DNA from: an uncultured Mucilaginibacter sp.
GTDB lineage: Bacteria; Bacteroidota; Bacteroidia; Sphingobacteriales; Sphingobacteriaceae
Direction of reading: 5' to 3'
NCBI RefSeq assembly: GCF_946481715.1
Contig: NZ_CAMLOV010000157.1
Coordinates: 1-12,899 of the forward strand
Length of the DNA stretch: 12,899 bases
The notes below the pieces were generated by a model. That model saw nothing but the letters and a program-made list of their open reading frames with translations, had not been told where the DNA came from and made no database searches. The first letter of the stretch is position 1, and every line of letters begins with the position of its first letter. This document shows, in pieces, positions 1-6,214 of the stretch. Position numbers and translations under genes: made by a program.

Positions 1-261
1 GGTAATGGATAAGGTAAAAGTGAGCTATGGGGTAGTAATTTAGGTTTGATGCTTCACCGGGCTATGTAAATACTATCTACGTCGAATTTTTTAACCTTCA
101 TTATTCTATATTGGGCATTCGGCGTTCGATATTAAAAAAAATCAATTGCTTAGCTTATTGGCATTGTCCCGCCAGACCGGGCATCATGCCGCTTAATAAT
201 CAGCAATAATAGTTAACGAAATCGGAAATGTCGTCACGGCTTTTCCATTCTAAATGCAAGT
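1..261. other. Leading intergenic stretch, no supported gene
   Basis: No convincing gene is visible. A short plus-strand frame entering at base 2 reads into a TAG at 41-43 and could be the last dozen codons of a gene cut by the window edge, but it is too short to judge. At 104-133 the motif TTC-TATATT recurs as TTC-GATATT on either side of a 12-base GC-richer spacer, followed by an A-run. It looks like low-complexity intergenic repeat material. Confidence 0.35.
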
Positions 262-729
262 ATGTTTGAAATAAAATATCACTTAATCGAAAATATACAC
301 TTTGATGTATCAACATTAAATAGTGATTCTATTCGGTATAACTTCTGCTTAGGCAACCTGAGCTTAAGCACATCAGAACATGCTATTGAAATGAATTGGG
401 AATGGATTCCGCTATTGGATTTCAGCCTGAGTATCAGTCATATTTATAACTCTTTTAACAGCAATCATTCGAGCGTGGAAGTTTTTGAGTTTACGGAGTC
501 TGATGAAAGGTTATTTTTCAAGAAAGACAATGAAGTGGTTGCTATTCAAGCGTCTTTTTCAGATTGCATTCTTTCTATGAACATCGATGAATTTGTTGCC
601 GCGATAAATTGCTATAATGAAAAACTGATACCAGATATTGAGAGAAAATTTCCGGCAGTGCGACATCATATAGCGTTCATCGAGTCAGTACGTGAAATTG
701 GCGGGATGCTTAGTAAAACGAAGGAGTAG
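262..729 (+). CDS. Uncharacterised 155-aa protein
   Basis: I do not recognise this family. The open frame begins with the first ATG after a gene-poor leader and ends in TAG. There is no signal peptide, no membrane segment and no metal-binding cysteine cluster, so it is probably a soluble cytoplasmic protein. It is acidic, with a tryptophan-containing segment near residues 45-56 (NWEWIPLLDFS) and a predicted helical C-terminal third with charged residues (about 105-155). The overall look (small, acidic, soluble, mixed beta then alpha) resembles immunity-type or SMI1-like orphan proteins of Bacteroidota, but no diagnostic motif supports that and no toxin gene is adjacent. Codon use is AT-richer than in the efflux genes at the right of the window, which fits accessory DNA. 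It stands alone: the next gene starts 170 bases downstream. Confidence 0.65.
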   Translation: MFEIKYHLIENIHFDVSTLNSDSIRYNFCLGNLSLSTSEHAIEMNWEWIPLLDFSLSISHIYNSFNSNHSSVEVFEFTESDERLFFKKDNEVVAIQASFSDCILSMNIDEFVAAINCYNEKLIPDIERKFPAVRHHIAFIESVREIGGMLSKTKE

Positions 730-899
730 GCGTGTAATAAAACGCTCGGGCTGGCTAGAGTATGATGGGCTGAACAATTGCGATGAGTATTGATGGCTAA
801 CCGCTTGCAATTCTCCAACTATATGATACGGATGCTTATTTACTTGTTTGCATTGGTCCTTATGCCTAATTTTAAGGCTTTACAATTACAACATTTGGT

Positions 900-1532
900 A
901 TGAAAGTAGTGAAGACAGCTGACGCGTTTGACAGATCGGCAAAAATATACCAGGACAAATTTATGGATGTCAGTGAGTACGCTGAGCCATTTAAGCTTTT
1001 TTGCGATAACATAAAACCGGATAATGCCAGTATATTAGATATTGCCTGCGGCCCCGGAAACATCACTAAATATTTACTCGATAGAAAACCAGGCTATGAT
1101 GTTTTGGGCATCGACTTTTCTGCAAAGATGTTGAGCCTTGCACAGGCAAATAACCCTACAGCTAAATTCCGGCTGTTGGATTGCCGCGAAATTGACAAGA
1201 TTGAACAAAAATTTGATGGGATTACCTGTGGGTTTTGCCTGCCCTATTTAACACGGGGGGAAGCCGTAGCATTGATAAAAAATGTAGCTGGCCTGTTAAA
1301 ACCCGGTGGTGTTTTTTATTTGAGCACGATGGAGGAAGATGAAAATAACAAATCCCGTTATCAAATATCCGGTGCAGGCGATAAGGTTTATGTAATTTAC
1401 CACCAGGAAGGTTATTTATCCGATGCCTTCCCAGCCAATAACTTCGAGGTGATAAGTTTCGGAAGATATAGTACCCCGGATAAAGATGGCAGGCTGACTA
1501 CCGATTTGGTATGGGTTGGGAAATTGAGATGA
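900..1532 (+). CDS. Class I SAM-dependent methyltransferase
   Basis: This 210-aa protein has the Rossmann-type methyltransferase core. Motif I is ILDIACGPG at residues 45-53 (glycine-rich SAM loop). The acidic residue at the end of strand 2 is D72 in VLGIDFSAKML, the adenine-contacting acidic segment is around D94 (LLDCREI), motif IV lies near residues 105-117 (FDGITCGFCLPYL), and LLKPGGVFYLSTM at 132-144 is the usual post-motif strand. Length and layout match the Methyltransf_25/Methyltransf_11 families. The substrate cannot be read from sequence; such stand-alone enzymes act on small molecules, quinones, lipids or proteins. The N-terminus (AFDRSAKIYQDKF) resembles the start of UbiE-like or Tam-like enzymes. 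It is a cytoplasmic single gene with no clear operon partner; the stop is followed only by a degraded frame. Confidence 0.9.
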   Translation: MKVVKTADAFDRSAKIYQDKFMDVSEYAEPFKLFCDNIKPDNASILDIACGPGNITKYLLDRKPGYDVLGIDFSAKMLSLAQANNPTAKFRLLDCREIDKIEQKFDGITCGFCLPYLTRGEAVALIKNVAGLLKPGGVFYLSTMEEDENNKSRYQISGAGDKVYVIYHQEGYLSDAFPANNFEVISFGRYSTPDKDGRLTTDLVWVGKLR

Positions 1533-1587
1533 ACGGAAAAGAAATAACGCATGGGACGCAAGAACGGTTTTCGTGCAGCCTGTTTAG

Positions 1588-1859
1588 CAACAAACAGTAA
1601 GCTCTTTTGATGCTTTTAACTGCATGAAAGTGCCGCAGCCAAAAAGAAAAAAGATTGCTATTAAAGTGCCGCCATTGCATGATGGCGTTAATACACCTGT
1701 ACCGGTTCCCGGGCCATCTGTTAAATTAACGGAAACTGAAGCCGGGTTATACAAGCAGGCCGATAATCCGCTGGGCGACCCGCACAAGATTTAACCTATA
1801 TTTTCGCCTCTGGCTCGCGCAACGGCCTTGCTGAACGTGTAATTACCCCGGCTATTTAA
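1588..1859 (+). pseudogene. Possible frame-disrupted gene remnant
   Basis: Two protein-like stretches lie in different plus frames. The first is open from 1588, has an internal ATG at 1624, and ends at TAA 1792-1794 (56 aa from the ATG). It is lysine- and proline-rich (MKVPQPKRKKIAIKVPP) and ends in QADNPLGDPHKI. In another frame, codons from about 1770 to a TAA at 1857-1859 read DLTYIFASGSRNGLAERVI, which also looks like real protein. Together they suggest a C-terminal gene remnant broken by at least one indel, but the family is not recognised. The last codons overlap the 3' end of the converging GNAT gene. The alternative is non-coding DNA, or that only the 56-aa frame is a small gene. Confidence 0.3.
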
Positions 1860-2259
1860 TCCTTGGAATCGAAAACGCCCTGTCGTCTTTTGTGAAACCT
1901 ACCTTAGGGTAATAATCCATTGCTGTGGGGACCGAAAGAAGAAGCAGCATTGATTGCTCGCCCACTTGCACTTTTGTCAGTTCGATCAATTTTTTTCCGA
2001 TACCCGATTTCTTATAGCCGGGGTCAACGGCAAGGTCGGCAAGGTAGCTGCCCCAAACCCAATCTGTAATGGTGCGTGCAAGCCCCACCAACTCGTCGTT
2101 ATCCCAGGCGGTTATCACCAGGTTTGAGTTGTCGAACATTTTTTTGATCCTTTCGGGGTCATCTGTTGGCCTGGGGAGTGCCGCATTATTGTAAAGGTTT
2201 ATCACCTGGCCGGCTGTTGGCTTTACATCGGTGCGGTAGGTTATTTCCGTCATCATCAT
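1852..2259 (-). CDS. GNAT family N-acetyltransferase
   Basis: A 135-aa Gcn5-related acetyltransferase, expected to move an acetyl group from acetyl-CoA to an amine of unknown identity in the cytoplasm. The acetyl-CoA pyrophosphate-binding motif A is visible at residues 72-92: YLADLAVDPGYKKSGIGKKL, with the Q/R-x-x-G-x-G/A loop represented by KKSGIG. Strand 4 precedes it (ELVGLARTITD, 56-66) and a C-terminal YYPKVGF motif follows near residues 115-121, as usual in this superfamily. Length is typical of compact GNAT proteins. Three consecutive ATG codons open the frame, so the exact start may shift by one or two residues. It is probably the last gene of a three-gene minus-strand unit with the SRPBCC and cysteine-hydrolase genes, 40 bases from the SRPBCC gene. 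Confidence 0.9.
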   Translation of the reverse strand: MMMTEITYRTDVKPTAGQVINLYNNAALPRPTDDPERIKKMFDNSNLVITAWDNDELVGLARTITDWVWGSYLADLAVDPGYKKSGIGKKLIELTKVQVGEQSMLLLLSVPTAMDYYPKVGFTKDDRAFSIPRIK

Positions 2260-2299
2260 ATTAGTTGATTGTACCTTTTTGTATAAATAACAGCGCCTG

Positions 2300-2800
2300 T
2301 CATAGTGCTGTGCGGTGTTGATTTGGCCATGGTTTACCTTTGCCCGTTTCGCAAAATAACTTCAGGCTCCGTAAAAATTGCCCCCATGTATAGCTGCATT
2401 CGGCAAACATCAGTGTATTATCCCTCCAATCATCATGGCTAAAAACCAACAAAGTAGCCGTATCGTTCTTTAGCTGCTCTAATTGCCCCAGCATTTCAGG
2501 GTATGCAGTCAGCAAGCTTTCCCGGGTACCGGGGATGAGTTTGAAAGATAGGTTAGTGCCTACCCACTCGTCGGCACCCTTAATGCAACTCCATTTAACC
2601 GGCTCAAAGGGTTCTGCTGCAATAAGCACCATCTCTTTAAAGTAACCGGCACCAAAGTGAAAGCGTAAGGTGCTGTTCACCTGTTTATTTGCTTCGGTAT
2701 CGGGTGTCCACCAGGCAGATAAACCTTCCTGGCTGGTGATCGCATCGTACACTGTTTGGGCAGTAGCTTCGATAATTAAGGCGTGGTTGATATTTGGCAT
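2300..2800 (-). CDS. SRPBCC (AHSA1-like) domain protein
   Basis: A 166-aa START/Bet v1-like protein of the AHSA1 (activator of Hsp90 ATPase homologue) type. Typical features are the N-terminal strand and helix (IEATAQTVYDAITSQEGLSAWW, residues 10-31) with the WWTPD motif, a central beta sheet with glycine turns (FHFGAGYF), and a long C-terminal helix beginning TWGQFLRSLKLFCETGKGKPW (138-158), characteristic of the family. The fold makes a hydrophobic cavity for small ligands. Bacterial members are mostly unassigned and should not be taken as Hsp90 co-chaperones. No signal peptide is present. It lies 19 bases downstream of the cysteine-hydrolase gene and 40 upstream of the GNAT gene, so co-transcription is likely. 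The trio may handle a small-molecule substrate, but this is a guess. Confidence 0.88.
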   Translation of the reverse strand: MPNINHALIIEATAQTVYDAITSQEGLSAWWTPDTEANKQVNSTLRFHFGAGYFKEMVLIAAEPFEPVKWSCIKGADEWVGTNLSFKLIPGTRESLLTAYPEMLGQLEQLKNDTATLLVFSHDDWRDNTLMFAECSYTWGQFLRSLKLFCETGKGKPWPNQHRTAL

Positions 2801-2819
2801 AACGGGCTTATTTTTTGGT

Positions 2820-3398
2820 TCAATTATTCTCGATGCTGTTTTTTACAAACGCTGTGGTTACTATGGTTGCAAACTCTTCCCTCAAACTGGCCAGTGCCGT
2901 ATCATGCATCAAAACAGCCGAAAAGTGTTGCCCGTCGATGCCTTTTTTATTAAAGGTTGCCGTAGCATCTGCCACCACATAAGTATCGTAACCGAAGTTC
3001 CCTGCCATCCTGGTGGTGGTAGAAACGCAATGGTCTGTTGTTAAGCCAACAATTACCAATTTGGTTATACCGGCTTTATCAAGTTGGTCCTTTAAATCTG
3101 TGCCGATGAAGGCGCTGTTTACATTTTTTTTAATAATGGTTTCACCATCTTTTGGCTTTACAATATCGTTAAATTCGTTTCCGTAGCTGGTTTCATGAAG
3201 TATCGAATTTGGGTTGGCAGAGCAATGCTTGATATGGAAAACAGATAGCCCGCTGTCTCGCCACAAGTTTAATAGCTCGCCGGCATTTGCTTCGGCATTT
3301 GGGTTATTTCTTTCGCCACCCCAATAGGCAAGGTCGTCAAACCCTTTTTGGATGTCTATCAGGATTAGGGCCGGGTTATCTTTTTTTGAAAAACTCAT
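2820..3398 (-). CDS. Cysteine hydrolase, isochorismatase family
   Basis: A 192-aa isochorismatase-like hydrolase. The catalytic triad of the family is visible: D15 in ALILIDIQKGF, a lysine at K91 in IIKKNVNSAF, and the nucleophile C124 in VGLTTDHCVSTTTRMA. The following segment NFGYDTYVVADATATF is the usual second signature. Enzymes of this superfamily hydrolyse C-N or vinyl-ether bonds (nicotinamidase, N-carbamoyl amidases, isochorismatase, peroxyureidoacrylate amidase); the true substrate is not readable here. It lacks a signal peptide and is likely cytoplasmic. Length is normal for the family. It is the first gene of a likely three-gene minus-strand operon (then SRPBCC, then GNAT). The 252 bases upstream, shared with the divergent lipoprotein gene, should hold the promoter, but I found no well-spaced TTTG / TAnnTTTG pair. 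Confidence 0.92.
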   Translation of the reverse strand: MSFSKKDNPALILIDIQKGFDDLAYWGGERNNPNAEANAGELLNLWRDSGLSVFHIKHCSANPNSILHETSYGNEFNDIVKPKDGETIIKKNVNSAFIGTDLKDQLDKAGITKLVIVGLTTDHCVSTTTRMAGNFGYDTYVVADATATFNKKGIDGQHFSAVLMHDTALASLREEFATIVTTAFVKNSIENN

Positions 3399-3650
3399 TT
3401 TGTCGTTTAATTTTTTAGCGTTCGGAAAGGCATATCAAAGCCCCCCGAAGATCCTTTTGAAAAGCTTATCCCTAAATGTTTATTGTAAGGTTACGGAGCA
3501 AAAATAAGGGCAAATAGGCGAATATTTTATGCAAATATGTAGTTGTAACGACTATATTTTGCAATATACGGTCTTAAATGAGTAATTTATGCAGGTATTG
3601 AGCGGACGGGTAGGGGTTTACTACAAAATGGAAAAATCAAAAGAAACCTA

Positions 3651-4085
3651 ATGAAAAGCAATCGACGGCTATTCTACTTTATAATTATTATTTTGCTTAC
3701 TCACATTGGATGTAGCCTCGATCATCGCTGTGGAAAAATGTCGAAGTATCTTGTTAAGATAGATACAAATAAGGCTTATTTTGTTAAGAGCACGTACTGC
3801 CGGTCAGCTTTGATTTCTAACAAAAATTTAAATGACTCCACTTTGATAACTTTTGAGGTGTTTGATAGAATTAATGGAAAACGCGTTGAAAAGGGTGGCA
3901 TTGTTATCAATAACACCAAACTAAAATTAGTTAATGGCAAAGCCAATGTTAATGTAAAATCGCCCTCTTGTAAATTGCTGATATACTCACTTGACTACGA
4001 TTTTTTTAAAATAAATAAACTAGCTCTTAAACCTAATTCAGAACTCTATTTAACCGTCTATTTAGGGTCGAACCTTCAATTTTAA
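3651..4085 (+). CDS. Probable lipoprotein, carboxypeptidase-regulatory-like
   Basis: A 144-aa exported protein. Residues 1-20 form a signal peptide with basic start (KSNRR) and hydrophobic core (LFYFIIIILL), ending at HIG-C21. The cysteine is placed as for lipidation, although histidine at -3 is not classical. After about 40 residues comes a beta-rich domain (residues about 65-144) with the layout of carboxypeptidase-D regulatory-like/transthyretin-like domains: FEVFDRINGKRVEKGGIVI, then LKLVNGKANVNV, then a terminal strand ending in YLTVYLG. Such domains are common in Bacteroidota surface proteins and at the N-terminus of TonB receptors; here it stands alone. A cellular role cannot be assigned. 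It is a single gene, divergent from the cysteine hydrolase and followed by a hairpin at 4105-4126. Its sequence is AT-rich compared with the efflux operon. Confidence 0.72.
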   Translation: MKSNRRLFYFIIIILLTHIGCSLDHRCGKMSKYLVKIDTNKAYFVKSTYCRSALISNKNLNDSTLITFEVFDRINGKRVEKGGIVINNTKLKLVNGKANVNVKSPSCKLLIYSLDYDFFKINKLALKPNSELYLTVYLGSNLQF

Positions 4086-4104
4086 TTCAGCCAACCCTTA
4101 GGTC

Positions 4105-4126
4105 TGGCATGTATAAGGACATGCCA
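4105..4126 (+). terminator. Hairpin after the lipoprotein gene
   Basis: Arms TGGCATGT (4105-4112) and ACATGCCA (4119-4126) pair perfectly over 8 bp around the loop ATAAGG, about 20 bases after the stop codon of the 3651-4085 gene. There is no T-run directly behind it, so it is at best an atypical terminator or an mRNA 3'-end stabiliser. Confidence 0.4.
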
Positions 4127-4329
4127 AGCGGGGCGGGGCTGCCCTAATATTTCTTGTTCCTGCTAACGCGAAAATATACAGCATCCGGCACGCGTCCCCG
4201 CGGCTTGCAACGCAAGCAAAAGCCCTAAAAGTCCATTTTGAGAAAAAGCTGAAACTAAGCCGGATTTACCACAGAAAAACACCGAAAAACCGCAGAAAAA
4301 CGCAGATTTTTGGACTTTGCGTTTTTGCT

Positions 4330-4440
4330 GTACGAAACTGTGCGAAACTGTACGAAGTTGTACGAAACTGTACGACGTTGTACGACGTTGTACGACGTTG
4401 TACGAAAAGTGGTCCGGCCTGTACGAAACTGTACGGAAAT
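4330..4440. repeat. 10-bp tandem repeat array
   Basis: Eight adjoining 10-base units start at 4330, 4340, 4350, 4360, 4370, 4380, 4390 and 4400. They read GTACGAAACT, GTGCGAAACT, GTACGAAGTT, GTACGAAACT, then GTACGACGTT three times, then GTACGAAAAG. After an 11-base interruption (4410-4420) two more follow: GTACGAAACT at 4421 and GTACGGAAAT at 4431. The first four or five bases (GTACG) are nearly invariant while the last four vary between AACT, AGTT and CGTT. The 10-base period is close to one DNA helical turn, so each unit would present the same DNA face. It also cycles through all three reading frames, so it is not a coding repeat. Confidence 0.85.
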
Positions 4441-4455
4441 TAAATTTTCGTACAG
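4429..4455. repeat. 12-bp inverted repeat closing the array
   Basis: Arms CTGTACGGAAAT (4429-4440) and ATTTTCGTACAG (4444-4455) pair over 12 bp with a single G-T wobble around the 3-base loop TAA. The left arm is built from the last tandem unit, so the array ends in a strong hairpin or palindromic protein-binding site. Confidence 0.75.
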
Positions 4456-4644
4456 CTGTGCCATCCCGCATAAGATTTATGCTTTCGGGCCTTAATCCCG
4501 GCGGGCGTTTACACAGGCAAAGCAGCCAAAATTCTGCTTTTCCGTAGGATTAATCTGATTTTTTTTTCATTAATCGCGCACGATTTACTAAGTTGCACAT
4601 CATTCTGTATCCAGTTAATAACCAATAGTAACCTACATAACCAA

Positions 4645-5721
4645 ATGAATATCAGGCAGAAAAACACCCTTATAGTTGCTGTATTGTTGATCGTATCCAC
4701 GTTCGCCGCAAATGCGCTAAGCCCCAAAAGCAAGCTATGGACTGCGGCGAAAGCCAATGCCTGGTACGCCAAACAACCCTGGCTTAGCGGCAGTGATTAC
4801 ATCCCCGCAACCGCTATTAACCAGCTGGAAATGTGGCAGTCAGCTACTTTCGACCCTAAAACGATCGATACCGAACTGGGCTACGCCGAGGGCCTGGGTT
4901 TTAATACCATGCGCGTTTTCCTGCATAGCCTCGCCTGGAAACAGGACCCCGCCGGCTTTAAAAAGCGGGTGGGGGTATTTTTAACCATCGCTGCCAGGCA
5001 CCACATAAAACCCATGCTGGTGTTTTTTGACGACTGCTGGAACAAGGAGCCCAAAGTTGGCTTACAACCCGCACCAAAACCTGGCATCCATAATTCCGGC
5101 TGGATGCAGGACCCGGGCCAACCCGCTTCCGAAAATGCAGCAAACTTCCCCGCGCTGGAGAAGTACGTAAAAGATGTTTTAACCACCTTTGCGCAGGATA
5201 AACGCATACTGCTGTGGGACTTATACAATGAGCCGGGCAACTCGGGCAAAGGCAGTAAATCGTTGCCATTGCTGAAAAATATTGTCGGCTGGGCACGCCA
5301 GGTAAACCCCTCGCAGCCCATCAGCATAGGTGTTTGGGACTGGAAACTGGAAGAACTGAACGCTTACCAAATTGCCAATTCGGACATTATCACTTACCAC
5401 GATTACACCCCCGAGCCTGATCATCTAAAAACCATCCAGTTCCTGAAAATGCACGGCCGCCCGTTAATTTGTACCGAATACATGGCCCGCACGCGCAACA
5501 GCCGTTTCGAAACTGTAATACCCATGCTGAAAAAAGAAAACGTGGGCGCCATCAACTGGGGTTTTGTTGCAGGCAAATCCAACACCATCTACGCCTGGGA
5601 CAACCCAATCCCTGACGGCAGCGAACCAAAAGAATGGTTCCACGATATATTCAGGAAGGATGGCACGCCTTATAAAAAAGAGGAGATAGAGGCAATTAAG
5701 AAAGCTACAGGGAAAAAATAG
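4645..5721 (+). CDS. Secreted glycoside hydrolase, clan GH-A (GH5-like)
   Basis: A 358-aa exported (beta/alpha)8-barrel glycosidase. Residues 1-24 form a signal peptide (hydrophobic LIVAVLLIVSTFAANA, likely cut after ANA). Clan GH-A retaining-enzyme landmarks are present in order: NTMRVFLHSLAW (87-98, substrate-contacting arginine on strand 2), LLWDLYNEPG (189-198) with N195 and E196 as the acid/base, YHDY near 251-254, PLICTEYMAR (273-282) with E278 as nucleophile, and the strand-8 tryptophan in INWGFVAGK (303-311). Homologues in Bacteroidota are usually annotated as cellulase-family hydrolase or 1,4-beta-xylanase, but the substrate cannot be fixed from sequence. There is no carbohydrate-binding module. 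It is a single gene with no SusC/SusD partner in the window. Its stop lies 16 bases from the stop of the converging Vsr gene. Confidence 0.9.
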   Translation: MNIRQKNTLIVAVLLIVSTFAANALSPKSKLWTAAKANAWYAKQPWLSGSDYIPATAINQLEMWQSATFDPKTIDTELGYAEGLGFNTMRVFLHSLAWKQDPAGFKKRVGVFLTIAARHHIKPMLVFFDDCWNKEPKVGLQPAPKPGIHNSGWMQDPGQPASENAANFPALEKYVKDVLTTFAQDKRILLWDLYNEPGNSGKGSKSLPLLKNIVGWARQVNPSQPISIGVWDWKLEELNAYQIANSDIITYHDYTPEPDHLKTIQFLKMHGRPLICTEYMARTRNSRFETVIPMLKKENVGAINWGFVAGKSNTIYAWDNPIPDGSEPKEWFHDIFRKDGTPYKKEEIEAIKKATGKK

Positions 5722-5737
5722 GGTGGAATGCCTCTGC

Positions 5738-6163
5738 TTAATGGTTAACCCCGGCTAAACATGCCGCTATCGTCCCTACGCAGAGTTCCAGCTCTTTAAT
5801 GATGTCGTTTTGCCAAAAGCGTAGCACTATCCAGCCCTTGTGCTGCAGGGTTTGCGTGTTTAGTTGGTCGCGCTGCATGTTGCGTTCAATTTTGGGGATC
5901 CAATAATCGCGGTTTTGTTTGATGACGGTTTTCTTCACTTCCCAGTTTTTACCATGCCAAAATTCGCCGTCGATAAACACGGCTACCTTTTTCCCTTTAA
6001 ATACTATGTCCGGTTTCCCCGGGATGGCCTTTACATGCAAACGGTACCGGTAACCTAAGGCCCACAGCTTTTTCCGCAACACCAGCTCGGGCTTGGTATG
6101 CTTGGACCTGATCTTTTTCATCAGGTCCGACCGCTGTTTGGTGGTTTCGAAAACGTATGCCAT
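5738..6163 (-). CDS. Vsr-type (very short patch repair-like) DNA endonuclease
   Basis: A 141-aa PD-(D/E)XK-fold nuclease. Against E. coli Vsr the key parts align: E26 in HTKPELVLRKKL; IPGKPDIVF (47-55) with catalytic D52 (E. coli D51); AVFIDGEFWHG (61-71) with F68/W69, the pair that wedges into DNA at the mismatch, and H70 (E. coli H69); and RNMQRD with D99 (E. coli D97). Classical Vsr nicks 5' of T in T-G mismatches left by deamination of 5-methylcytosine. Position 65 is aspartate where E. coli has H64, as in many homologues. The zinc-site cysteines of E. coli Vsr (C66, C73, C117) correspond to E67, W74 and a non-cysteine here; the only cysteines are C-terminal. No cytosine methyltransferase is adjacent. 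It follows the PLD-like gene by 51 bases, probably in the same transcript. Confidence 0.92.
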   Translation of the reverse strand: MAYVFETTKQRSDLMKKIRSKHTKPELVLRKKLWALGYRYRLHVKAIPGKPDIVFKGKKVAVFIDGEFWHGKNWEVKKTVIKQNRDYWIPKIERNMQRDQLNTQTLQHKGWIVLRFWQNDIIKELELCVGTIAACLAGVNH

Positions 6164-6214
6164 GCTTAATTGGTCAAACAGAAATATCGCCGAAAAAGTT
6201 CATCGCCGATGGCT

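Larger units (their letters stand above)
4086..4644. other. Gene-free region with several repeats
   Basis: About 560 bases without a supported gene. From left to right: the hairpin at 4105-4126; a small perfect hairpin GCTTGC-AAC-GCAAGC at 4203-4217; an A-rich stretch at about 4270-4310 where the motif CAGAAAAAC/CCGAAAAAC recurs three or four times; the 10-bp tandem array at 4330-4409 with two further copies and a hairpin to 4455; and an inverted repeat AAAGCAG/CTGCTTT at 4519-4540. Frames of 60-100 codons crossing this region on both strands are translations of the 10-bp repeat (recurring TTSYN or ETVRxCT patterns) and should not be called genes. The region could be a degraded insertion, a non-coding RNA locus or a protein-binding array. 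Confidence 0.6.

Noticed and set aside
1529..1600. 23-codon frame overlapping the methyltransferase stop by ATGA
   Set aside because: Very short, with no recognisable product or other support; the overlap alone is not evidence.
2670..3044. Plus-strand 124-codon frame spanning the SRPBCC and cysteine-hydrolase genes
   Set aside because: It runs antisense to two genes with clear family motifs and shows no domain of its own.
3499..3535. Minus-strand -7 element CAAAAATA with an upstream CAAA as promoter for the cysteine hydrolase
   Set aside because: The spacer is about 25 bases instead of about 19, and the region is AT-rich enough for chance matches.
4330..4440. CRISPR array
   Set aside because: Units are 10 bp, contiguous and without spacers; no cas genes are present.
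4163..4547. Several overlapping open frames of 60-100 codons on both strands around the 10-bp array
   Set aside because: Their protein sequences are only the tandem DNA repeat read in different frames, and they overlap each other on both strands.
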